Assembly: GCA_009782825.1 (NCBI GenBank) | Contig: WRII01000029.1 | Location: 1-34,301, forward strand | Direction of reading: 5' to 3' | Length of the DNA: 34,301 nt | From: Peptococcaceae bacterium | GTDB lineage: Bacteria; Bacillota; Desulfitobacteriia; Desulfitobacteriales; Syntrophobotulaceae | The notes under the pieces: generated by a model | Told to the model about the DNA's origin: nothing | The model's input: only the letters and a program-made list of their open reading frames with translations | The model's database searches: none | In this document: positions 7,818 to 14,248 of the stretch, in pieces | Layout: each line of letters starts with the position of its first letter | Numbering within the stretch: the stretch's first letter is position 1 | Made by a program: the position numbers and the translations under genes

Positions 7818-7885
7818 GCAAATGAACAGAATATGCAAATGAATGGAATATGCAATTGAACGGAATAAGCAATTGAACGGAATAC
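7818..7885. repeat. Four 17-bp imperfect tandem repeats between PRC gene and pth
   Basis: Four head-to-tail copies of GCAATTGAACGGAATAA-like units occupy 7818-7834, 7835-7851, 7852-7868 and 7869-7885, with two or three differences between copies. They lie in the divergent intergenic region and end three bases before the AAGGAG of pth. The 17-bp period and the location suggest regulatory sites, but simple slippage is also possible. Confidence 0.85.
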
Positions 7886-7904
7886 ACAAAGGAGTCAAGA
7901 TTGG

Positions 7905-8459
7905 ATGAAAGCAATTGTAGGACTGGGCAATCCCGGGATTGGATATGAAGGGACGCGCCATAATGTAGGTTTTCTGGTGCTGGATCAGTGGAGTAAGGGT
8001 CATAAGCTCAGCTATAAATCTCGTTTTCGCGGTAAATTCGCTGAAGAACGGGTGGCTGATGGGAAGGTTTTGCTGCTGAAGCCTCAAACATATATGAATT
8101 TGAGTGGTATGGCCGTGGCCGAGATGTCCGGGTTTTATCAGCTGGATCCTCGGGATATCCTTATTGTTCATGATGATATCGATTTGGCCTTAGGAAAATT
8201 GCGTCTGCGGGCTCAGGGGAGCGCAGGAGGCCATAACGGGCTTAAATCTATTCAGACTCACCTGGGAACCACAGAATACTGGCGCCTTAAAATCGGCGTG
8301 GGGCGGCCTGGGGGAGAGGATGTTGCAGAGTATGTCTTGAGTCCTTTTGCCAAGGCGGAGAGAAAAGACCTTGAGGAAGTGGTGGCTAAGGGTGTGGAAT
8401 TTCTGGAGCTGTGGCTCCGGGGGCAGGCGGAGGAAACAACGTTTTCGGTGGGGGGATGA
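7905..8459 (+). CDS. pth: Peptidyl-tRNA hydrolase
   Basis: A 184-aa cytoplasmic enzyme that releases tRNA from peptidyl-tRNAs dropped by ribosomes. It has VGLGNPG (5-11), catalytic His19 in GTRHNVGF, LKPQTYMNLSG (59-68) with the conserved Asn, HDDIDLALGKLRL (89-101) and the GSAGGHNGLKSI signature. Length is normal. The start is supported by AAGGAG at 7888-7893. The gene commonly follows prs in Firmicutes; here a minus-strand PRC gene is inserted between them, so pth has its own upstream region containing the 17-bp repeats. mfd, often next, is replaced by a two-component system. Confidence 0.97.
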   Translation: MKAIVGLGNPGIGYEGTRHNVGFLVLDQWSKGHKLSYKSRFRGKFAEERVADGKVLLLKPQTYMNLSGMAVAEMSGFYQLDPRDILIVHDDIDLALGKLRLRAQGSAGGHNGLKSIQTHLGTTEYWRLKIGVGRPGGEDVAEYVLSPFAKAERKDLEEVVAKGVEFLELWLRGQAEETTFSVGG

Positions 8460-8501
8460 TGTTTTAAGGTTTATACGTTATAATGAACCGGGGGGATTAA
8501 T

Positions 8502-9182
8502 ATGGTTGATATTCTCATTGTTGAAGATGATGAGGAAATGGCTGAGCTGATAAGAGATTTCCTATTGAAAGATGGGTATTCGTGTAAGATTTGCTATTGT
8601 GGTGAGGAGGCTCTTGCCTTCTTGCAGGAGCGCTGTGCCCGTATTGTGCTTCTGGATCTTATGCTTCCGGGTATCGACGGATTTTCTGTATGTGATGAAC
8701 TTCACAAAAAATTAAATATTCCCCTGATTATTGTCAGCGCGCGTTCGTCTAAGGACGATAAACTGTCTGGACTTAAGCTTGGAGCCGATGACTACATAGA
8801 GAAACCCTTTGATATAGATATTCTCCGCGCAAAAATAGCTGTTCTCTACCGGAGGCATTACGCTCCTGAACCCCTGGGATACAAGATGATCGCGGGAGAG
8901 TTAGTGCTTAACTCCCAGAAACGTGTGGCCTCTTTCCAAGGGAAGCCGATGGAGCTCAATCAGAAAGAATTTGATCTGCTCCACTATTTAGTCGAACACA
9001 GGGGCAAGGCTCTGCGTAAGGAAAAGCTGCTGGAAGTGGTGTGGGGCGCCGGGCGTGTTTCGGAGTTATCTTCTACGTTAACAGTTCATATCAAACGCCT
9101 GAGAGATAAAATCGAAGTTGACAGCGCCAACCCGGCACACATTCTTAATGTTTGGGGTGTAGGATATAAATATGTGGATTAG
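8502..9182 (+). CDS. OmpR/PhoB-family response regulator
   Basis: A 226-aa two-domain regulator. The receiver domain (1-118) has acidic residues D9/D10, phosphoacceptor Asp52 in VLLDLMLPGIDG and Lys101 in YIEKPF. The winged-helix DNA-binding domain (about 128-225) shows LNQKEFDLLHYLVEHRGKAL and a C-terminal GVGYKYVD typical of OmpR members. GGGGG lies upstream of the ATG. It is 42 nt downstream of pth and immediately upstream of its histidine kinase. Target genes are unknown; purC-purB directly downstream may be co-transcribed but need not be controlled by it. Confidence 0.93.
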   Translation: MVDILIVEDDEEMAELIRDFLLKDGYSCKICYCGEEALAFLQERCARIVLLDLMLPGIDGFSVCDELHKKLNIPLIIVSARSSKDDKLSGLKLGADDYIEKPFDIDILRAKIAVLYRRHYAPEPLGYKMIAGELVLNSQKRVASFQGKPMELNQKEFDLLHYLVEHRGKALRKEKLLEVVWGAGRVSELSSTLTVHIKRLRDKIEVDSANPAHILNVWGVGYKYVD

Positions 9183-9220
9183 CTTATGAAAAAGTAAGAG
9201 GATTAGCTTATGAAAAAGTA
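9176..9220 (+). repeat. 21-bp direct repeat duplicating the kinase start region
   Basis: The 21 bases 9176-9196 are repeated exactly at 9200-9220 (period 24). Each copy carries GGATTAGCTTATGAAAAAGT. The first ATG (9186) opens a three-codon frame, Met-Lys-Lys, closed by TAA at 9195-9197; the second (9210) is the real kinase start. The first copy also contains the stop codon of the response regulator. Confidence 0.9.
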
Positions 9221-10475
9221 TAATGTACTGATGTTTCTTAGTATAGGGGTATTCGCGGCGGGTATGATTATGGCGAATACTTTGTACATAAGCGGTGACA
9301 GTGGTGATAAACTGTATAATGTGGAAGCAAACCGCTTGATGGATGTCTATCAACAAAAAGGCGCCATACCTGATCAGGATATTGAGGCCTGTCAGCTTAT
9401 AAATGCTGTAGAATTTCTGCCCGCAGACGCACCCGAAAGAATGGAAGATTTTTTTTATGACGGTGGATATCTGATCCGTTTGGTGTATCAGGACGACCTT
9501 CTTATGGGGTATTTCAAATTTACGTATCAGGTGCCGGACAACAAGCGAGGCGGTTTTTTGCTGTGGCAGAATATCATTTTGGCAGGGGTGTTTTTGGGGG
9601 TTGTCCTTCTGTTAATTTACATTAAAAAAGAAATCATCCAACCTCTGCACGTGTTTGAATCCCTGCCGGCCGCTTTGGCGAAAGGCGATTACACCAGACC
9701 TGTCCGGGTGGAGAAAGGGCGTTTTTTCGGACGTTTCCTTTGGGGATTAGATATGCTGCGGGAAACCCTGCTCAAAGAGCGCAGCCGCAGTCTGTGGCTG
9801 GAAAAGGAAAAGACTCAGATCATACTTGCGCTGGCTCATGATATCAAAACGCCCCTGGGCACCATTCTGCTCTGCTCCAAGGCACTCAATGAGGGGCTGT
9901 ACGGTGATCCCCACAAGCAAAAGGAGATGCTGACGAAAATAGATAAGCAGGCGCTGAAAATCCAGCAGATTATTCAAAAACTGCAAGAGGATGCGTCGGA
10001 GGAGATGTTGGATTTGCCTGTGGAAATGGGCGAATTCTATCTTGACGATTTCGTCAAACGGGTTGAGGAGGCCTATCGCTGGCGCATGGATCTGACTGAT
10101 ACCGAGCTGTATATCCAGTCCTATGAAAACTGCCTTCTTTTTGGGGATGAGGCTCGGGCCTATGAGGCGCTGTGTAACCTTCTGGAAAATGCTATGAAAT
10201 ACGGTGACGGCAAGCGGATTGAGATCAGCCTTGCCCGTGAGGAGGGCTGTCAGCTGATAACGGTGATAAACACCGGCGGCATTCTTGCGCCAACAGACGC
10301 GGTTCATATGTTTGAGAGTTTCTGGCGGGGCGCGAATGCACAAGGCAAGCAGGGCAACGGACTGGGTCTGTTTGTCGCCCGCCGGCTCCTGGTCAGGATG
10401 GGCGGCGAGGCGTTTGCGCATATTGATGACGATGTGGTGAGTGTCACGTTGGTGTTTAAATTGAATAATGTGTGA
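9210..10475 (+). CDS. Membrane sensor histidine kinase
   Basis: A 421-aa kinase partnered with the preceding regulator. A first membrane helix (about 6-26), an extracellular sensor segment (about 27-115), a second helix (about 118-138) and a HAMP-like linker lead to the HisKA domain with phosphoacceptor His210 in LALAHDIKTPLG. The ATPase domain has the N-box NLLENAMKYG and G-box GNGLGLFVARRLL. The G1-type DxG motif is atypical (VINTGG). The sensor domain is short, around 90 residues, of no recognised type. The start is set by the second copy of a duplicated initiation region; AGAGG lies 8-12 nt upstream. purC follows after 52 nt. Confidence 0.9.
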   Translation: MKKYNVLMFLSIGVFAAGMIMANTLYISGDSGDKLYNVEANRLMDVYQQKGAIPDQDIEACQLINAVEFLPADAPERMEDFFYDGGYLIRLVYQDDLLMGYFKFTYQVPDNKRGGFLLWQNIILAGVFLGVVLLLIYIKKEIIQPLHVFESLPAALAKGDYTRPVRVEKGRFFGRFLWGLDMLRETLLKERSRSLWLEKEKTQIILALAHDIKTPLGTILLCSKALNEGLYGDPHKQKEMLTKIDKQALKIQQIIQKLQEDASEEMLDLPVEMGEFYLDDFVKRVEEAYRWRMDLTDTELYIQSYENCLLFGDEARAYEALCNLLENAMKYGDGKRIEISLAREEGCQLITVINTGGILAPTDAVHMFESFWRGANAQGKQGNGLGLFVARRLLVRMGGEAFAHIDDDVVSVTLVFKLNNV

Positions 10476-10527
10476 TTCTGCTGCACATAGTTTACATGAA
10501 AGAGTATGGGTGCGAAAGGATAACACT

Positions 10528-11241
10528 ATGAGCTATACAAAAGATGACATATTGCGTGAAGGCAAAACGAAAATTATAAGGTGTGGACCCGATGAGGAGA
10601 GCCTGATCATGTGTTATAAGGACACGGCCACGGCTTTTGACGGAGCGAAGAAAGAGGATCTTGCGGGTAAGGGCAAACTCAATGCCGCGATTTCACATAA
10701 GATTTACACGTATCTGGCCCGGCATGGCATTGAAACACATTTGATAGGAGTTATTGATGACACTTCCGCTTTGGTGAAAAAAGCGGAGATCATTATGGTT
10801 GAGGTCATCATCAGAAACGTTGCGGCAGGGAGCTTTTCCAAGAGATACGGGGTGGCCGAAGGAACGGCTCTTAACAATACAGTGATTGAATTCAGCTTAA
10901 AGAACGATGACCTGGGGGATCCCATGATCAACGAGAGCCAGATTACCGCCCTTGGGCTGGCGACGCTGGAGGAGCTGGCGGAGATGGCTGGGCAGGCGCT
11001 GCGGATCAACGAGCTGCTGAGCCGGTTGTTTGCGCAGGCCGGGATCAAGCTTGTGGATTTCAAGTTGGAATTTGGCAGGTCTAGCGGGAAGATCCTGCTT
11101 TGCGACGAGATATCCCCGGATTCCTGCAGACTTTGGGATATGAAGACACATGAAAAGCTTGATAAAGACCGGTTCCGGGGGGATTCTGGCAATGTGCTGG
11201 ACGGGTATCAGGATGTGCTCGGGAGACTGAAGAATGTCTGA
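10528..11241 (+). CDS. purC: Phosphoribosylaminoimidazole-succinocarboxamide synthase
   Basis: A 237-aa enzyme joining aspartate to CAIR with ATP to give SAICAR in de novo purine synthesis. It has REGKTKII (10-17), DTATAFDGAKKEDLAGKG with the ATP-site residues, VEVIIRNVAAGSFSKRYG, and the signature LVDFKLEFG and DEISPDSCRLWD (about 193-204). The frame is open further upstream, but ATG 10528 with GAAAGGA at 10514-10520 gives the normal N-terminus. purB overlaps its end by 8 nt, so the two are translationally coupled. The rest of the pur pathway is not in this window. Confidence 0.96.
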   Translation: MSYTKDDILREGKTKIIRCGPDEESLIMCYKDTATAFDGAKKEDLAGKGKLNAAISHKIYTYLARHGIETHLIGVIDDTSALVKKAEIIMVEVIIRNVAAGSFSKRYGVAEGTALNNTVIEFSLKNDDLGDPMINESQITALGLATLEELAEMAGQALRINELLSRLFAQAGIKLVDFKLEFGRSSGKILLCDEISPDSCRLWDMKTHEKLDKDRFRGDSGNVLDGYQDVLGRLKNV

Positions 11242-12661
11242 TAAGTATGAAAATCCCCTATGCAAAAGATATGCCGGCGCGGAAATGCAGTATATTTTTT
11301 CCGATGACAATAAATTTTCCACATGGCGCAAGCTTTGGATTGCTTTGGCCGAAAGCCAGAGAGAATTGGGACTGGGCATCAGCGCGGAGCAGATTGACGA
11401 GATGAAGGCCCATAAAGATGATATCAATTATGAGACAGCGGCAAGGATTGAAGCTGAGACACGGCATGATGTCATGGCCCATATCCGTGCTTACGGGGAG
11501 CAATGCCCTCTTGCCCGGCCTATCATCCATCTTGGGGCAACGTCCTGCTATGTGGGGGACAACACCGATATGATGTTGCAGCGTTCGGCCCTCAGCCGTA
11601 TCAAGAAGCTGCTGGTCAACGCTCTGGCAAAGCTGTATGATTTTGCGAGGACATATAAATCTCTTCCTTGTTTGGCCTATACTCACTTTCAGGCGGCGCA
11701 GCCGACTACGGTGGGGAAACGGGGGACGCTGTGGATGCAGGATCTGGTGTTTGACCTGGAACATCTTGAGTTTGCGTTGGATCGTCTGAAGTTTCCCGGC
11801 TGCAAAGGCGCCACAGGAACTGGCGCGAGTTTCCTGAGTTTGTTTGACGGGGATCATGACAAGGTTAAAGCATTGGAAGGGAAGATTGCCAGGAAGATGG
11901 GGTTTGATCACATATACGCTGTCAGCGGTCAGACCTATTCGAGAAAAGTTGATTATTATACGGTGTCTGTGTTATCAGGTATTGCTCAGAGTGCGTATAA
12001 ATTTTCCAACGATATGCGTTTGTTGTCGCACTTAAAAGAAATGGAGGAGCCTTTTGAGGATCAGCAGGTGGGATCCTCCGCCATGGCCTACAAGAGAAAT
12101 CCCATGCGCAGTGAGCGCATGGCCTCCTTGGCCCGATATGTGATGGTGGATGCCCTCAATCCCGCGTTGACGGCAAGCGCCCAATGGCTGGAACGAACCC
12201 TGGATGATTCCGCTAACCGGCGGATTGCGATTCCTGAGGCTTTTCTCGCTGTAGACGCGATCCTTTTGCTGTATATCAACATTGTCAGCGGGCTGACGGT
12301 TTATCCCCAGCGGATAGAGAAACATTTGAACGAGGAGCTGCCCTTTATGGCCACTGAGACGATCTTGATGCACTGCGTCAAAAAAGGCGGCGACAGGCAG
12401 GCGCTTCATGAGAGGCTGCGGCTGCACGCGGCAGAGGCGGCGCGCAGGATCAAGGATACTGGGGAGGAAAATGATCTGATGGCCCGTATTCTGGGGGACA
12501 GCGCTTTTGGCGTGAGCGAGGAAGAGGTGCAGCCCTTGCTGCGCCCCGACCAATTCACGGGTAGAGCCAAGGAACAAACGGAAGAGTTTTTAGGGGAAGT
12601 GGGGTCAGTTCTCGAGGCTCATAAGGATCTGTTGGGTGTGGATGTTAAGATATCTTTGTAG
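11234..12661 (+). CDS. purB: Adenylosuccinate lyase
   Basis: A 475-aa fumarase-superfamily enzyme that cleaves SAICAR and adenylosuccinate, releasing fumarate. It has TRHDVMAHIRA, HLGATSCYVGDNTD with the catalytic His region, THFQAAQPTTVGKR, and the superfamily signature GSSAMAYKRNPMRSE (about 279-293) with Ala in place of the usual Pro, common in this clade. Length is normal for the long, eukaryote-like PurB type. The start overlaps the purC stop and has GGGAG just upstream. Acting on SAICAR, the product of purC, it is a functional as well as physical neighbour. Confidence 0.96.
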   Translation: MSDKYENPLCKRYAGAEMQYIFSDDNKFSTWRKLWIALAESQRELGLGISAEQIDEMKAHKDDINYETAARIEAETRHDVMAHIRAYGEQCPLARPIIHLGATSCYVGDNTDMMLQRSALSRIKKLLVNALAKLYDFARTYKSLPCLAYTHFQAAQPTTVGKRGTLWMQDLVFDLEHLEFALDRLKFPGCKGATGTGASFLSLFDGDHDKVKALEGKIARKMGFDHIYAVSGQTYSRKVDYYTVSVLSGIAQSAYKFSNDMRLLSHLKEMEEPFEDQQVGSSAMAYKRNPMRSERMASLARYVMVDALNPALTASAQWLERTLDDSANRRIAIPEAFLAVDAILLLYINIVSGLTVYPQRIEKHLNEELPFMATETILMHCVKKGGDRQALHERLRLHAAEAARRIKDTGEENDLMARILGDSAFGVSEEEVQPLLRPDQFTGRAKEQTEEFLGEVGSVLEAHKDLLGVDVKISL

Positions 12662-13088
12662 AGAGTATGATATAATAAAAAATGCACGAAAAAGGAATAA
12701 AAATGGGGATTGATGAAAAATAATAGCTAAACAAGAGAAATAATATAAATAAAGAAATTAATAGTGACAAATCTGTTGAAATCCAGTATCCTTATTCTTA
12801 TCAATATGCTTTGGGAAGAAAAGGGCATAATATACACTTTTTCTATCACAAAAAGTGCATGATTTAAGGACTTGTTAATAATTTTCATGCTAGACTTTCA
12901 GGAGAGGATTAGCCGCTCATGAAACCCTGTACAGAGACACATTTAGTAAGAAGATGAAAATGAAATGAGAGGGGGAGGGACATAAGGGCGAGATAACATA
13001 GTGTCTTCAAGGAACCAGGAAAATTGTGGCTATGTCCTGCGTGTTCGGCCGAAACTCAACACAGTAGAAGCAGCAGAGAGGGGAACCA
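12662..13088. other. Intergenic region upstream of the export island
   Basis: About 430 bp, AT-rich at its left part. An 8-bp stem (CACTTTTT at 12835-12842 with AAAAAGTG at 12850-12857) could be a weak hairpin after purB. I searched it for a peptide precursor with a double-glycine leader and found none; the small frames here (for example 12 codons from ATG 12919) look like chance. The promoter of the export island should lie in the right half. Confidence 0.45.
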
Positions 13089-13202
13089 ATGACACTGACG
13101 TACAAAATAAAGCTGGATCCCAACACGAAGCAGGTCATATACTTTGTTTTGGTTAAGACGGCAGGAGACGCACATATTGAAACGGGTGAGGTAAGCAAAT
13201 GA
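13089..13202 (+). CDS. 37-aa ORF coupled to the ECF sigma gene
   Basis: ATG at 13089 is preceded by GAGGGG and opens a 37-codon frame whose TGA overlaps the sigma factor ATG (ATGA, 13199-13202), the hallmark of translational coupling. The peptide begins MTLTYKIKLDPNTKQVIYFV and ends in TAGDAHIETGEVSK. It has no transmembrane helix of full length, no Cys and no Gly-Gly motif. It could be the exported peptide, a small regulator of the sigma factor, or only a leader that sets sigma translation. Codon use and ribosome binding site favour real translation. No family recognised. Confidence 0.5.
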   Translation: MTLTYKIKLDPNTKQVIYFVLVKTAGDAHIETGEVSK

Positions 13203-13741
13203 CGGGAGGATCTACTCAGGAGGACTTGAGATCGTTTGAAGCGATTTACAACCATTTTTATGTTCCTGTGTATAGATTTTTTACAAAGCGTCTTGTCTCC
13301 AAAGAACTGTGCGAGGACTTAACAAATGATGTGTTTTATTCGTGCCTTAAGAATTACGACAGATACGACCCTGCAAAAGCAACAGTGGCAACATGGGTGT
13401 ACAGCATAGCGAACAACAGGATTAAAAACTACTATCGTGACAAAAAGGATTATATTTTGACAGATGATACCGATGTTTTTATGGGCTTGCCCAATGGTAT
13501 AGACACAGATATGGATGGCGCCGTTTTTCTGTCCCAGATGAAAACACATCTGACTGCGGCACTGGGGTCGCTGACAGACAAAGAGCGCTCAATTGTCATG
13601 CTTCGGTATTATTCGGACTTAACCTCTGATGAAATTGCGTGTAAAACCGGAACGACTTCAGGCAATGTCAGAGTCATACTTACAAGAACCTTAAGGAAAC
13701 TGGAAAATTATTTTAAAGAAAATGGAATAAGGTGGGAATAA
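13199..13741 (+). CDS. ECF-type RNA polymerase sigma factor
   Basis: A 180-aa sigma-70 family protein with only regions 2 and 4. Region 2 (about 10-80) shows YNHFYVPVYRFF, DLTNDVFYSCLKN and TWVYSIANNRIKNYYRDKK; region 4 (about 120-175) shows LTDKERSIVMLRYYSDLTSDEIACKTGTTSGNV as the helix-turn-helix. GGGAGGA-like sequence overlaps the start; translation is coupled to the preceding small ORF. No anti-sigma factor is adjacent. Position at the head of the export genes suggests it drives this island and perhaps itself. Confidence 0.93.
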   Translation: MTGGSTQEDLRSFEAIYNHFYVPVYRFFTKRLVSKELCEDLTNDVFYSCLKNYDRYDPAKATVATWVYSIANNRIKNYYRDKKDYILTDDTDVFMGLPNGIDTDMDGAVFLSQMKTHLTAALGSLTDKERSIVMLRYYSDLTSDEIACKTGTTSGNVRVILTRTLRKLENYFKENGIRWE

Positions 13742-13743
13742 CA

Positions 13744-14241
13744 ATGGCCGATGTTTTTAGAAAATCTGCGCTGGAACGGCTTTCTAATCCGGAACAGCTC
13801 GACAAGGTGATAACTGTCAGTAAGCCGGTTTCATGGCTCGCTCTTGTGGGACTGGCGGCTGGAATTGTGGCATTGGTCTTCTGGGCGATATTCGGCTCAC
13901 TGCCAACAAAGCAGTTTGCTCCCGGTATTGTTTCCAATGGGGAAGAGGGGAAGATGGTGGAGTGTTATGTGGCTTACACAGACAAAGAGAAGATTAAAAC
14001 GGATCAGAAAGCAGTGGTTAAAAGCGGCGATAAAAGTCTTGATGCGACCGTTGTGGAGATTATCTTTGACGGTACGGAAATTTCCGACGCGGAATTGGCT
14101 CTTAAGAGCGGGGAAACCCTGGTTGCCATTAAGCTGCGGCTCACCGACGGGACATTAACGGAAAGATCTTTAGTTAACGTACAGATTATTATAGAAGAAA
14201 CAAAGCCAATAACGATGTTGTTTCCGGGACTGAAAGGGTGA
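13744..14241 (+). CDS. Short HlyD-like NHLP secretion protein
   Basis: A 165-aa protein with a cytoplasmic N-terminus, one membrane helix (about 30-50, PVSWLALVGLAAGIVALVFW) and an extracellular beta-rich domain. The N-terminal FRKSALERLSNPEQLDKVI block is typical of the adaptor (membrane fusion) subunits in NHLP bacteriocin export loci. It lacks the long coiled-coil hairpin of full HlyD proteins, and is therefore clearly shorter than usual. An upstream GTG at 13732 is possible, but AAGGTGGG fits ATG 13744 better. The gene starts 2 nt after the sigma stop and is followed by the C39 transporter, consistent with one operon. Confidence 0.75.
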   Translation: MADVFRKSALERLSNPEQLDKVITVSKPVSWLALVGLAAGIVALVFWAIFGSLPTKQFAPGIVSNGEEGKMVECYVAYTDKEKIKTDQKAVVKSGDKSLDATVVEIIFDGTEISDAELALKSGETLVAIKLRLTDGTLTERSLVNVQIIIEETKPITMLFPGLKG

Positions 14242-14248
14242 TTTGGCT

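Noticed and set aside
7818-7885. 17-bp repeats as a CRISPR array
   Set aside because: Units are contiguous without spacers.
9747-10526. 259-codon minus-strand frame opposite the histidine kinase
   Set aside because: Shadow of the kinase catalytic domain; codon pattern and motifs belong to the plus strand.
12919-12957. 12-codon frame (MKPCTETHLVRR) with GGAGAGG upstream as possible exported peptide
   Set aside because: Too short for a leader plus core, no Gly-Gly or Gly-Ala site, spacing to the ribosome binding site is long; probably chance.
12662-13088. Possible riboswitch or structured leader before the export island
   Set aside because: Only one short AT-rich stem was seen; no conserved riboswitch core could be recognised.
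13089-13202. 37-aa ORF as a classical double-glycine bacteriocin precursor
   Set aside because: No GG, GA or GS cleavage site with the leader hydrophobic pattern; TAG at residues 24-26 does not fit because position -4 is Lys. Kept as a gene, not as a proven precursor.
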